A stretch of 46,897 nt of DNA, taken from the NCBI GenBank assembly GCA_900315285.1, contig OMYO01000013.1, positions 1 through 46,897 of the forward strand. Reading direction: 5' to 3'. Numbering within the stretch: position 1 is the first letter of the stretch; the number at the start of each line of letters is the position of its first letter. The position numbers were made by a program, and so were the translations under genes. Source of the stretch: an uncultured Eubacteriales bacterium (GTDB taxonomy: Bacteria; Bacillota; Clostridia; Oscillospirales; Acutalibacteraceae). Positions 15,630 through 23,975 of the stretch are shown here, in pieces. A model generated the notes under the pieces. That model was given only the letters and a program-made list of their open reading frames with translations, was not told where the DNA came from and searched no databases.

Positions 15630-16181
15630 TTATTCGCCAAAATATCTCTCAAGAAGGCCCTTGAAAGCTTTGCCGTGGCGGGCCTCGTCACGAGCCATCT
15701 CGTGGACGGTGTCGTGGATGGCGTCAAGATTAGCGGCCTTAGCGCGCTTAGCAAGGTCAGTTTTGCCCTCAGTAGCGCCATACTCAGCTTCTACGCGGAC
15801 TTTGAGGTTTTCCTTCGTGGACGGAGAAACGACCTCACCGAGGAGCTCAGCGAAACGTGCAGCGTGGTTAGCCTCTTCATAAGCTGCCTTCTCATAGTAG
15901 AGACCTACCTCAGCATAGCCCTCACGGAAAGCGGCGCGGGACATGGCAAGATACATGCCTACCTCAGAGCACTCACCCTCGAAGTTGGCGCGGAGATCAG
16001 CCTTGATGTCCTCCGGGACATCACTGGCAATTCCGATAACATGCTCGGAAGCCCAGTTGTCATCTACGACCTGCTCTTTGAACTTAGAAGCGGGAGCTCC
16101 GCATACCGGACATTTGAAGTCAGCAGGAAGAGACTCGCCCTCATAGACATAACCGCATACAGTACATACAAATTTTTTCAT
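15630..16181 (-). CDS. Reverse rubrerythrin (N-terminal rubredoxin, C-terminal ferritin-like diiron domain)
   Basis: A peroxide- and oxygen-detoxifying protein of anaerobes that reduces H2O2 with electrons passed through rubredoxin iron. In the 183 residues the rubredoxin module comes first (CTVC at 6-9, CPVC at 24-27) and the diiron four-helix domain second ([31 protein letters not shown]). This is the reverse of classical rubrerythrin and is the arrangement of Clostridium PerR-controlled revRbr. The ATG at 16181 is preceded by TTGGAGGTAA, so I reject the in-frame ATG five codons earlier. It lies 42 bases after the PerR gene on the same strand and has a Fur-type box just upstream. Confidence 0.93.
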   Translation of the reverse strand: MKKFVCTVCGYVYEGESLPADFKCPVCGAPASKFKEQVVDDNWASEHVIGIASDVPEDIKADLRANFEGECSEVGMYLAMSRAAFREGYAEVGLYYEKAAYEEANHAARFAELLGEVVSPSTKENLKVRVEAEYGATEGKTDLAKRAKAANLDAIHDTVHEMARDEARHGKAFKGLLERYFGE

Positions 16182-16206
16182 GTTGATTACCTCCAATGGT
16201 ATAGAT

Positions 16207-16221
16207 GATAATATTATTATA
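16207..16221. promoter_or_regulatory. Candidate PerR/Fur box upstream of rubrerythrin
   Basis: GATAATA-T-TATTATA is a 7-1-7 inverted repeat with one mismatch, 26 bases before the rubrerythrin ATG. It covers a minus-strand TATAAT (16216-16221) that may be the -10 of a rubrerythrin promoter. PerR in Firmicutes binds TTATAAT-N-ATTATAA-like sites. Confidence 0.5.
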
Positions 16222-16223
16222 GG

Positions 16224-16601
16224 TTATTTCTTCAGACAATGGGGACAAGTTCCGTAAAAAACGAGAGAATATGCATTGATCTTGCCATCTTTATATTCTC
16301 TTGCCTCATCGTCTATACCCTGGATAAGCGGGAAATCCAGGTCATAAAGTCTGCCGCAGGTGTTACAATAGAGATGATAATGCTGCTCTACCTTGGCATC
16401 AAAGTGGTCAGACTTGTCAATGGAAATGGTCTGAATTTTTCCCTGTTCAGTCAGTGTGTGAAGATTCCGGTAGACAGTGGCAAGACTGATACTGGGCATC
16501 TTGGGTTTCAAAGATGCATAGACCTCTTCTGCCGTGGGATGATCGGTTCGGGAACACAGATTGGCGTAGACCGCCTCACGCTGCATACTTCTTCGAGCCA
16601 T
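16224..16601 (-). CDS. perR: Fur-family peroxide-type regulator (PerR-like)
   Basis: 125 residues with the Fur layout. The N-terminal winged helix has SISLATVYRNLHTLTEQG (about 37-54). A metal-binding dimerisation domain follows, with Cys79/Cys82 (CNTC) and Cys119/Cys122 (CPHC) for the structural zinc, and DHFD, HYH and later Asp residues for the regulatory metal. GGAAGGAG lies 8 bases before the ATG at 16601; an in-frame start 20 codons upstream lacks a ribosome site. The adjacent reverse rubrerythrin and AT-rich 7-1-7 boxes on both sides argue for PerR (peroxide sensing) over Fur or Zur, but the paralogues are hard to separate by eye. Confidence 0.82.
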   Translation of the reverse strand: MARRSMQREAVYANLCSRTDHPTAEEVYASLKPKMPSISLATVYRNLHTLTEQGKIQTISIDKSDHFDAKVEQHYHLYCNTCGRLYDLDFPLIQGIDDEAREYKDGKINAYSLVFYGTCPHCLKK

Positions 16602-16672
16602 GTGATCTTCTCCTTCCTGAATGGGAATCATTCCATAAATGATTTTGAGAACTGTTATCATTTATGATTCTT

Positions 16673-16700
16673 ATTATAACGGTCTGTTACGCAAAATCAA
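16673..16700 (-). promoter_or_regulatory. perR promoter
   Basis: On the minus strand TTGATT (plus 16695-16700) and a perfect TATAAT (plus 16673-16678) are 16 bases apart, about 70 bases before the perR ATG. AT-rich partial inverted repeats follow the -10. Confidence 0.6.
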
Positions 16701-16722
16701 GGGGTTTGGGTAAAATAATTGA

Positions 16723-16737
16723 AAATAATTATTATTT
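16723..16737. promoter_or_regulatory. Perfect 7-1-7 palindrome, candidate PerR/Fur operator
   Basis: AAATAAT-T-ATTATTT is a perfect 15-base inverted repeat between the divergent perR and phosphofructokinase genes, 23 bases before the ATG of the latter. It matches most positions of the PerR consensus TTATAAT-N-ATTATAA and would overlap any promoter of the phosphofructokinase gene. Confidence 0.5.
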
Positions 16738-16759
16738 ATTTTTATAAAGGAGAAACGCT

Positions 16760-18013
16760 ATGGGAAATATCGTAGTTGGACAGTCCGGTGGTCCCACCGC
16801 CGCCATCAACTCCAGTCTCACCGGTGTCATCAAGGGAGGCCTCTACTTCAACGTCCCTAAAATCTATGGAATGCGAAACGGTATTGAGGGCTTCATGAAA
16901 GGAGACATCATCGACCTAAAGGATGCATTTCCGAACTATGAGGGTCTCTCCGTTCTTCGCCGTACCCCTGCAAGCTTTCTTGGAACGTGTCGCTATAAAC
17001 TTCCACCCTGTGAGGGAAATGAGGAAATATATGAGACCATCTTCCAACGTATGGAGGAAAAAGATATTACCGCCCTACTCTACATCGGTGGAAATGACTC
17101 CATGGACACCATTCAGAGCTTGAGTGACTATGCTGCGTCTCATGGAAAACCCCAGCGTTTTATTGGAATTCCCAAAACAATAGATAATGATTTACCTGTC
17201 ACAGACCACACCCCAGGCTATGGTTCTGCTGCTAAGTTCATTGCTACCATGACAAAGGAGATTATCCGAGATACAGAGAGCTTTGGCGGAAGCAAAAGCC
17301 CAAAGATCTCCATTGTGGAAATCATGGGCCGGAATGCAGGATGGCTGACAGCTGCCTCCGCCCTCTCCCGTGCTAAGGACTGCGTTGGGCCGGATCTCAT
17401 CTATTTCCCAGAGCTTGATTTTGACAAGGATGACTTCCTGTCACGGGTAGATGCCCTTGCAGGAAAGAAGAAATCCATAGTCATCTGTGCTTCCGAGGGC
17501 ATCCACGGAAAAGGCGGTGCTCTACTCAGCGAGGATTCCGCTGGTCTTGATGCCTTTGGTCACAGTCAGCTCTCCGGTGCTGGACGGGTTCTCGGTGACA
17601 TGATCAAAAACGGGCTTGGTCTGAAAAACCGCACTATTGAGTTCTCCATTCTCCAGCGCTGTGCCTCCCATCTGGCATCCGGCACGGACATTGATGAGGC
17701 CTTTAATGTTGGTTTTGAGGCCGTTCGGGCCGCAGAGAATGGTGAGACCGGCCGCATGATCACCATCAATGTGGAGCAGAGAGAGCCGTACATCGCAAAC
17801 TATAAAGCAGCGGACATTCACGGTATCGCCAATGAGGAGAAGCGTCTTCCCCTCACCTGGATTACGCCGGATGGTGTCAATGTCACCGACGAATTTCTGG
17901 AGTACGCCCGTCCCCTCATTGACGGCTACTGCTACCCTCATTATGCAAATGGCGTCCCGAAACATGTGACACTTTATAATGCAAATATGGAAGAGTCCGG
18001 GAAAATAGAATAA
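16760..18013 (+). CDS. pfp: 6-phosphofructokinase, pyrophosphate-dependent type
   Basis: Phosphorylates fructose 6-phosphate to fructose 1,6-bisphosphate, here probably with pyrophosphate and therefore reversibly. The 417-residue protein opens with GQSGGPTAAIN. It carries GGNDSMDT (110-117), where ATP enzymes have Gly at the phosphoryl-donor position next to GGDGS, and PKTIDND (138-144) with catalytic Asp142. The Lys of PKTID is the mark of PPi-using enzymes, while ATP enzymes read PGTID. AAAGGAG lies seven bases before the ATG. The gene stands alone, divergent from perR, and ends at a bidirectional terminator. PPi use is inferred from these two motifs. Confidence 0.92.
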   Translation: MGNIVVGQSGGPTAAINSSLTGVIKGGLYFNVPKIYGMRNGIEGFMKGDIIDLKDAFPNYEGLSVLRRTPASFLGTCRYKLPPCEGNEEIYETIFQRMEEKDITALLYIGGNDSMDTIQSLSDYAASHGKPQRFIGIPKTIDNDLPVTDHTPGYGSAAKFIATMTKEIIRDTESFGGSKSPKISIVEIMGRNAGWLTAASALSRAKDCVGPDLIYFPELDFDKDDFLSRVDALAGKKKSIVICASEGIHGKGGALLSEDSAGLDAFGHSQLSGAGRVLGDMIKNGLGLKNRTIEFSILQRCASHLASGTDIDEAFNVGFEAVRAAENGETGRMITINVEQREPYIANYKAADIHGIANEEKRLPLTWITPDGVNVTDEFLEYARPLIDGYCYPHYANGVPKHVTLYNANMEESGKIE

Positions 18014-18021
18014 ATTTTTCT

Positions 18022-18060
18022 AAAAAAACTCCCCTGCCAGATATGGCAGAGGAGCTTTTC
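18022..18060. terminator. Bidirectional terminator between phosphofructokinase and biotinyl-domain genes
   Basis: CTCC-CTGCCA and TGGCAG-AGGAG pair with one mismatch around a four-base loop, with seven A's on the left and CTTTTC on the right. Both converging genes end beside it. Confidence 0.8.
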
Positions 18061-18074
18061 TGCTTAGAAAAATT

Positions 18075-18284
18075 TTATTCCATAACAATGAGGAGCTGAT
18101 CTTTTTCCACGAAGTCACCAACAGAGACATTGATTTCTTTGATGACGCCACTAATTGGAGCATTGATTGTCTGTTCAACTTTCATGGATTCAAGAGTAAC
18201 TATTGGTTTATCCTTAGTAATGGAATCTCCAACAGAGACATGGATGTCTTCGATTTTTCCGGGAGCATTTGCTTTGATTTCCAT
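18075..18284 (-). CDS. Free-standing biotinyl (biotin carboxyl carrier) domain protein
   Basis: 69 residues that make up one complete biotinyl domain and nothing else. Two quasi-repeated beta halves (GDSITKDKPIVTLE and GDFVEKDQLLIVME) flank the hairpin ESMKVEQ with the acceptor Lys at about 35. Such small carriers serve as the mobile arm of multi-subunit carboxylases or decarboxylases, whose other subunits are not in this window. AGGAGG lies about eight bases before the ATG and a good promoter stands upstream, so it can be expressed alone, though no terminator separates it from argD. The biotin ligase at 4951-5730 could charge it. Confidence 0.88.
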   Translation of the reverse strand: MEIKANAPGKIEDIHVSVGDSITKDKPIVTLESMKVEQTINAPISGVIKEINVSVGDFVEKDQLLIVME

Positions 18285-18323
18285 AGTGAATCCGCCTCCT
18301 GTTGCTAGGATATATTTTTCTAA

Positions 18324-18352
18324 AGTATAGCCTATCCACGGGTGGTTATCAA
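18324..18352 (-). promoter_or_regulatory. Promoter of the biotinyl-domain gene
   Basis: On the minus strand TTGATA (plus 18347-18352) and TATACT (plus 18324-18329) are exactly 17 bases apart, 40 bases upstream of the ATG. Confidence 0.7.
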
Positions 18353-18368
18353 TAGAACAAAAGGCTGA

Positions 18369-19550
18369 TTATTCCCCGATGAGTCCAAGAAGTACATGGA
18401 GACCCGCATCAATTTCCTGCGGGAGAATGGTGAGCGGCGGCAGCAGACGGAGGACATTTCCGCCGGCTGTCAGAGTGAGAAGGCCGCGATCCATGAGGGA
18501 CTTGGCCACGTCGCCGTTCTTGAGACCTGCAAGCTCAATTCCAATCATGAGGCCTTTGCCGCGGACAGCGCTGACAAAGGGAGATACGTTACCAACGATC
18601 TGGCTCATGATATACTTGCCTTTTGCCTCAACGTCTTCCAGGAACTTGTCATCCATGACGGAGAGAACGTAGTTTGCAGCAGATGCTACGACGGGGTTGC
18701 CGCCAAATGTGGAGGCATGGGTTCCGGATCCGAGGACATCCTGGACTTTCTCGGAGGCCATAACACCGCCCATGGGAAGACCACCGGCAATGCCCTTAGC
18801 GAAAGAAGCGGCGTCCGGCATGATGCCATAGCTCTGGAATGCGAAGAGCTTACCGGTACGTCCTACACCAGTCTGGACCTCATCGACAAGCATGAGAACG
18901 TCATTCTCGGTGCAGAATTCGCGAACCTGCTTGACATACTCCTCGTCTAGCGGACGGACACCGCCCTCGCCCTGAATAAGCTCTATCATAACGGCGCATA
19001 CGTCGTCACCCATGACATTCTTCAGATCGTCCATGTTGCCGGCCTCTGCATAACGGAAGCCCTCGGTGAACGGGAAGAAGTAGTTGTGGAAGACATCCTG
19101 GCCGGTGGCGTTCAGGGTCGTAATAGTACGACCGTGGAAGGAGTCTTTCAGAGTGATGACCGTGGAACGTCCTTCGCCGTATTTATCATAGCTGTATTTT
19201 CTGGCGAGCTTGATGAGTCCCTCATTGGCTTCTGCGCCGGAGTTGCCGAAGAAGACCTTTGACATTCCAGTACGCTCGCAGAGAGTCTTAGCAAGCTGTG
19301 CACAAGGCTCTGTGTAATAAAGATTCGACATATGACCGAGCTTTTTGGCCTGCTCATAAATGGCCTCTGCCCAGCCGGCATTGCCATATCCCAGGCAATT
19401 TACGCCGATTCCACTGGTGAAGTCAATGTACTCGTTTCCCTCGAGGTCATAGACTCGGGCGCCCTCGCCGTGGTCGATGGTAATTGGAAAACGGTTATAG
19501 GTATGCATGACATAGGTGTCATCCATGTTTTTCAGTTCTTCGGAAGTCAT
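18369..19550 (-). CDS. argD: Acetylornithine aminotransferase
   Basis: A PLP enzyme making N-acetylornithine from N-acetylglutamate semialdehyde and glutamate. 393 residues, normal length. FGNSGAEANE (about 101-110) holds the PLP phosphate contact, SFHGRT (137-142) the ring-stacking segment, LVDEVQTGVGRTG (221-233) the Asp that binds the pyridine nitrogen, and SFAKGIAGG (249-257) the Schiff-base Lys252. It is the last gene of the arginine operon and its start overlaps the argB stop by four bases (ATGA). Members of this class III aminotransferase family can also serve in lysine or ornithine metabolism; the operon fixes the arginine role. Confidence 0.95.
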   Translation of the reverse strand: MTSEELKNMDDTYVMHTYNRFPITIDHGEGARVYDLEGNEYIDFTSGIGVNCLGYGNAGWAEAIYEQAKKLGHMSNLYYTEPCAQLAKTLCERTGMSKVFFGNSGAEANEGLIKLARKYSYDKYGEGRSTVITLKDSFHGRTITTLNATGQDVFHNYFFPFTEGFRYAEAGNMDDLKNVMGDDVCAVMIELIQGEGGVRPLDEEYVKQVREFCTENDVLMLVDEVQTGVGRTGKLFAFQSYGIMPDAASFAKGIAGGLPMGGVMASEKVQDVLGSGTHASTFGGNPVVASAANYVLSVMDDKFLEDVEAKGKYIMSQIVGNVSPFVSAVRGKGLMIGIELAGLKNGDVAKSLMDRGLLTLTAGGNVLRLLPPLTILPQEIDAGLHVLLGLIGE

Positions 19551-20434
19551 TTGTTATTGTTCTCCCCTTTCCAGATCATGGTTCCAATGCCGCGATGGGT
19601 CAGCATCTCAATAAGAATGGCGTGCGGAATACGGCCGTCAAGAATATGGGTTCTCTTTACGCCGTGCTCCAGAGCATCGGCGCAGCACTCGACCTTTGGG
19701 ATCATTCCGCCAGAGAGGATACCGTCCTGGCGGAGATATGGAATTTCACTGGGAAGAATTTGGCGGATGAGCGTGTTCTCATCTTTCGGATTCCTAAGTA
19801 CTCCACGGACATCGGTCATGAGAATAAGCTTTTCTGCGTGAACAGAGGCGGCAATTTTTGCCGCAGCAGTATCCGCGTTAATGTTATAGCATTTATTTCC
19901 ATCAATGCCCTCAGCTACGGTCGAAATAACCGGAATGACGTCGGACATAAGTGTTGTTCCGATGATGGTGGGGTCAATGGCCGTAATCTCTCCGACAAGG
20001 CCATAGTCAATACCATCCCCCTTATCCAGCTTTTTTGCCTGAATAAGATGGTCATCCATACCGCAGATCCCAATGGCATGGGCACCGCGGGTGTTGATCA
20101 TATTGACAATATTCTTATTGACCTGTCCGCAGAGAACGGCCTGTACCACATCCATGGTGGCCTGATCCGTGTAGCGAAGACCATTGATTTTTTTCGTCTT
20201 GATACCGAGTGCTTCGGTCATTTTGTTGATGGCAGGTCCGCCACCGTGAACAACAATGACGCGGACACCGACCAGCGACAGCATGACGATATCCGAGGTC
20301 ACAGCCTCCACGAGCTCGTCGGAGACCATGGCATTTCCGCCATACTTTACCACAATGGTCTTGCCATAGTATTTCTGGATATACGGAAGGGCCTCAATGA
20401 GGGTGGAAGCCCGATCCTGCAGTGAAAGATCCAT
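19547..20434 (-). CDS. argB: Acetylglutamate kinase
   Basis: Phosphorylates N-acetylglutamate, the second step of arginine synthesis. In 295 residues it shows IVVKYGGNAM (about 29-38), VRVIVVHGGGPAIN (about 57-70) and a late GGMIPKVECC stretch (about 250-259) of the amino-acid kinase fold. GAGGAGGA eight bases before the ATG at 20434 sets the start; an in-frame ATG six codons earlier overlaps that site. It lies 14 bases after argJ. In organisms with the acetyl-recycling argJ route this kinase is usually the arginine-inhibited step. Confidence 0.95.
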   Translation of the reverse strand: MDLSLQDRASTLIEALPYIQKYYGKTIVVKYGGNAMVSDELVEAVTSDIVMLSLVGVRVIVVHGGGPAINKMTEALGIKTKKINGLRYTDQATMDVVQAVLCGQVNKNIVNMINTRGAHAIGICGMDDHLIQAKKLDKGDGIDYGLVGEITAIDPTIIGTTLMSDVIPVISTVAEGIDGNKCYNINADTAAAKIAASVHAEKLILMTDVRGVLRNPKDENTLIRQILPSEIPYLRQDGILSGGMIPKVECCADALEHGVKRTHILDGRIPHAILIEMLTHRGIGTMIWKGENNNK

Positions 20435-20448
20435 TTTCGCGTTCCTCC

Positions 20449-21672
20449 TCAAGTTCGGTAGTCGCCGTTGATTTTCACGTAATCATAGGTAAGGTCACAG
20501 CCCCAGCAGATGGCCTCTTCGTTCCCCTCTTCGTTTAGATCAATATTAATGATGATCTCCTCTTCCGCCAGGACTTTCGAGGCAAAATCCTCATCGAAGT
20601 CCAGACCTCTTCCGTTCTTGCAGACCGGAAGGTCTCCGGATTTTGAGGAGAATGTGATGTCTGTCTTGGAGGGGTCAAAGTCAGCACCGGAGTAACCAGC
20701 GGCGCACAGCACACGACCCCAGTTGGCATCGGCGCCGAAGATGGCTGCCTTCGTCAGTGAAGAGTTGATGACGCTCTTGGAAATGACCTCAGCCTTATCT
20801 TCGCTGTCTGCGTTGTGGACACGGCAAGTGATGAGATGAGACGCTCCCTCACCGTCCGAAGCCATGAGGCGGGCAAGATAGGTGCAGATTTCTAGCATGG
20901 CGGTCAGAAGAGAGTCATAGTCTTCCCCTTCAGCTGTAATCTCCTCGTTTCCGGCTTTGCCGTTTGCCAGAATGACGCAGGAATCATTGGTCGACATGTC
21001 CCCGTCAATGCTTATGCGATTGAAGGTCTTTCGTACCGTCTCCTTCAGTGCTTTCTTCAGCATTTCGGTGCTGACAGCGGCGTCTGTCGTCAAGTAGCAG
21101 AGCATGGTTCCCATGTGCGGGTGGATCATGCCGGAGCCCTTGGTAATTCCACCGATATGGGCGGTTTTTCCTCCCACCGGGAACTCCACGGAGATTTCCT
21201 TTTTAACCGTGTCCGTTGTCATAATGGCACGGGCAGCAGCGTCGGAACCATCTTTGGAGAGACCGGCTACCAGCGTAGGGATGGCTTTCTCAATAGCCTC
21301 TACATTCAGCCTCATACCGATGACGCCCGTTGAGGAGACGATGACATCTTCCTGACGGACCGGCAGTGCATTGGCGAGCGCAACGGTCTCGCGTTTGGCT
21401 GTCTCCTGTCCTTCCGGGGCACAGGCATTGGCGATGAAGCTGTTTGCAATAATTGCCTGAGCCTGGCCGTCTTTCAGCTGTTCAATATCCAGCATGACGG
21501 GATCCGCCTTGACGCGGTTTGTCGTAAAGACTCCGGCGGAATGACAGGGCACATCGGAGTAAATGAGTGCCAAGTCATTCCGGTCCGGCATGGAGGTCGG
21601 TTTGATTCCTGCGTGCATGCCAAATGCAGTGAATCCCTCTGCGGCACAGACGCCGCCGCTGATATGTTTCAT
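20449..21672 (-). CDS. argJ: Glutamate N-acetyltransferase / ornithine acetyltransferase
   Basis: Moves the acetyl group from N-acetylornithine to glutamate, closing the cyclic arginine pathway, and may also use acetyl-CoA. The 407-residue precursor is self-cleaved into two chains before a conserved Thr. Here the site is KGSGMIHPHMG|TML with Thr189 as nucleophile, where most enzymes have Ala before that Thr. STGVIG (114-119) carries the Thr-Gly pair of the oxyanion hole. The motif usually written NSGNANAC reads NSFIANAC (77-84). It is 14 bases from argB and 21 from the decarboxylase gene. The identity is secure despite these changes. Confidence 0.94.
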   Translation of the reverse strand: MKHISGGVCAAEGFTAFGMHAGIKPTSMPDRNDLALIYSDVPCHSAGVFTTNRVKADPVMLDIEQLKDGQAQAIIANSFIANACAPEGQETAKRETVALANALPVRQEDVIVSSTGVIGMRLNVEAIEKAIPTLVAGLSKDGSDAAARAIMTTDTVKKEISVEFPVGGKTAHIGGITKGSGMIHPHMGTMLCYLTTDAAVSTEMLKKALKETVRKTFNRISIDGDMSTNDSCVILANGKAGNEEITAEGEDYDSLLTAMLEICTYLARLMASDGEGASHLITCRVHNADSEDKAEVISKSVINSSLTKAAIFGADANWGRVLCAAGYSGADFDPSKTDITFSSKSGDLPVCKNGRGLDFDEDFASKVLAEEEIIINIDLNEEGNEEAICWGCDLTYDYVKINGDYRT

Positions 21673-21693
21673 GATAATGATCTTCTCCCTATT

Positions 21694-22968
21694 TTACAGG
21701 TCTAATTTTTTATAGAAGTCCGTTCCCTGGAATGTAGCAAAGTAATCTTTCGGGGTCTCAGCGCGACGGATCATGTCGACGCTTCCGTCCTCCTTAAGAA
21801 GGAGCTCAGCGCATTTGAGCTTGCCGTTGTAGTTGTAACCCATGGAGTAACCATGGGCGCCGGCGTCATGGATGAAGAGATAGTCACCCATGTCAATTTT
21901 CGGAAGTGCACGGTCAACGGCGAACTTGTCGCTGTTTTCGCAGAGGGAGCCGGTGACATCATAGGTGTGGTCACAAGGAGCATCCTCTTTACCGAGAACG
22001 GTAATATGATGATAAGCGCCATAAATAGCAGGACGCATAAGGTTAACGGCGCAGGCATCTACGCCGATATACTCTTTATAGATGTGCTTCTCATGAATGG
22101 CCTTCGTGACAAGGGCACCGTAGGGTGCGAGCATGAAGCGGCCCATTTCGGTGTAGATTGCTACATCGCCCATACCGTTGGGAACCAGGACGTCATCATA
22201 AGCCTCATGGACACCTTCACCGATAACGGCAATGTCATTCGGGGTCTGGGACGGCTGATAGGCTACGCCGACGCCGCCGGAGAGGTTGATGAAGCGGATA
22301 TCTGCTCCGGTCTCCTTATGAAGACGGACGGCCAGCTCGAAGAGCTGTCTGGCGAGTTTCGGATAGTACTCATTGGTGACGGTATTGCTGGCAAGGAATG
22401 CATGGATGCCAAAGTGCTTGACGCCCTTCTCCATGAGGGTCTTGAAAGCGGATTTCATTTGGCCCTCGGACATTCCGTATTTGGCGTCTCCGGGGTTATC
22501 CATGATACCGTTGGACATCTGGAAGACTCCGCCGGGATTGAAACGGCAACTCATGGTCTCCGGCAGTTCACCGCCGCATGCCTTTTCGCAGAAGTCGATA
22601 TGGGTAATATCATCCAGGTTGATGATGGCGCCAATCTCCTTGGCATAGGTATATTCCTCAGCGGGAGTGTCATTGGAGGAGAACATGATGTGGTCTCCGT
22701 CCAGATCCAGTGCCTTACTGAACATGAGCTCCACTTTAGAGGCACAGTCGGTGCCACAGTCGTACTCATTCAGGATCTTGATGATTTCGGGGTTCGGAGT
22801 GGCTTTGACGGCAAAGTACTCGCGGTAGCCAGGGTTCCAGGAGAAGGCTTTCTTTACAGCGGCAACATTCTCGCGGATTCCCTTTTCATCATAGAGATAG
22901 AACGGGGTCGGATAGGTTTTGGCAATTTCTTCTACCTTTTCCTTGGTGACAAATGCTTTCTTTTCCAT
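21694..22968 (-). CDS. lysA: Diaminopimelate decarboxylase-like PLP enzyme inside the arg operon
   Basis: A group IV (alanine-racemase fold) decarboxylase of 424 residues. The PLP lysine is Lys55 in YFAVKATPNP. GIHAFLASNT (about 192-201) and NLSGGVGV (about 239-246) are barrel phosphate and cofactor segments. GSLCENSDKFAVDRALP (about 343-359) corresponds to the substrate-binding Cys-Glu-x-x-Asp block of diaminopimelate decarboxylase, and the late YSMGYNYNGK is the usual Tyr-containing end. It would make lysine from meso-diaminopimelate. The odd point is its place between argC and argJ with 13- and 21-base gaps. An ornithine or arginine decarboxylase of the same fold is a less likely alternative. 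Confidence 0.85.
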   Translation of the reverse strand: MEKKAFVTKEKVEEIAKTYPTPFYLYDEKGIRENVAAVKKAFSWNPGYREYFAVKATPNPEIIKILNEYDCGTDCASKVELMFSKALDLDGDHIMFSSNDTPAEEYTYAKEIGAIINLDDITHIDFCEKACGGELPETMSCRFNPGGVFQMSNGIMDNPGDAKYGMSEGQMKSAFKTLMEKGVKHFGIHAFLASNTVTNEYYPKLARQLFELAVRLHKETGADIRFINLSGGVGVAYQPSQTPNDIAVIGEGVHEAYDDVLVPNGMGDVAIYTEMGRFMLAPYGALVTKAIHEKHIYKEYIGVDACAVNLMRPAIYGAYHHITVLGKEDAPCDHTYDVTGSLCENSDKFAVDRALPKIDMGDYLFIHDAGAHGYSMGYNYNGKLKCAELLLKEDGSVDMIRRAETPKDYFATFQGTDFYKKLDL

Positions 22969-22981
22969 AGAGGCAACTCCT

Positions 22982-23914
22982 TTATTCTAATCCTGCAGTC
23001 TCGTTGAAATGCAGCATAAGGTTCATATTCTGTACAGCGGCTCCGGATGCGCCCTTGCCCAGGTTGTCGAACTGGGAGACGAGAGTAATGCGGTCGTCAT
23101 TTCCACAGACGGAAATCTGGAGACGGTTGGTACCCGCAAACTGATTGGCGGCGAGCAGACCGTCCGTTACAACTTCGGGGTTCACATCCACAAAAGTGGT
23201 ATTGCGATAATATTCGAAGAGCATATCTTTGATTTGCTCAGCGGAGAAACCGTTTACTTGGGTTTTGTGAAGCGGGATTCCAACTTCCATGCCCTTATAA
23301 TAGTCATCCACGATGGGGTTGAAGACCGGCTTAAAGGTAAGCCCACATACCTTTTGCATTTCCGGAAGGTGTTTGTGGTTCCCGTTCAGACCATACTGGC
23401 GGGGCGCATCAAACTCTACCGCTCTCCCCTCTTCCTCATACTGGGCGATCATCTTCTTGCCGCCTCCGGAGTAACCGGTGAGAGACCAGGCTGTAAGAGG
23501 TAGGTCAGCCGAGATGATTCCAAGTTTTACCAGCGGATAGGCAATAGAGATGAAGCCGGAGGCATGGCATCCTGGGTTGGCCACACGCTTGGATTTGACA
23601 ATGGCCTCACGGTGCTCATAGGAGAGTTCCGGGAACCCATAGTCCCAGTCCGGATTTGTCCGGTGTGCCGTTGAAGCATCGATGACGCGGGTGTCCGGGT
23701 TCTCAATGAGTCCTACTGCCTCCACAGCCGCTGCGTCTGGGAGACAGAGGAAGACGAGATCCGCCTCGTTCATGAGACGTTTTCTCTCTGCCACGTCGCG
23801 ATGCAGTTCCTGGGATATGGTGAGAAGCTCAATATCCGACCGCTCTCCGAGCCGCTCATAGATCTGCAGACCCGTGGTGCCGGAACTTCCGTCGATGTAT
23901 ACTTTCGGTTTCAT
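22982..23914 (-). CDS. argC: N-acetyl-gamma-glutamyl-phosphate reductase (short type)
   Basis: Reduces N-acetylglutamyl phosphate to the semialdehyde with NADPH. 310 residues, the shorter ArgC class. It has the NADP fold start VYIDGSSGTTG (about 5-15), LCLPDAA (about 57-63), the catalytic Cys116 in ANPGCHASGF, and GYSGGGKKM (about 146-154). GGAG precedes the ATG. It is the first gene of the operon argC-lysA-argJ-argB-argD, and its upstream region holds a promoter with candidate ArgR sites. Confidence 0.95.
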   Translation of the reverse strand: MKPKVYIDGSSGTTGLQIYERLGERSDIELLTISQELHRDVAERKRLMNEADLVFLCLPDAAAVEAVGLIENPDTRVIDASTAHRTNPDWDYGFPELSYEHREAIVKSKRVANPGCHASGFISIAYPLVKLGIISADLPLTAWSLTGYSGGGKKMIAQYEEEGRAVEFDAPRQYGLNGNHKHLPEMQKVCGLTFKPVFNPIVDDYYKGMEVGIPLHKTQVNGFSAEQIKDMLFEYYRNTTFVDVNPEVVTDGLLAANQFAGTNRLQISVCGNDDRITLVSQFDNLGKGASGAAVQNMNLMLHFNETAGLE

Positions 23915-23946
23915 GGGACACTCCCGCCTTTAATGATATTAGATGT

Positions 23947-23975
23947 ATAATAATACAATTTTATTGCATATTCAA
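23947..23975 (-). promoter_or_regulatory. arg operon promoter
   Basis: On the minus strand TTGAAT (plus 23970-23975) and TATTAT (plus 23947-23952) are 17 bases apart, upstream of argC. The -35 lies inside the inverted repeat listed as an ArgR site. Confidence 0.6.

Noticed and set aside
21853..23007. 384-codon plus-strand frame over the lysA-like gene
   Set aside because: Mirror of a conserved coding region, no start signals.
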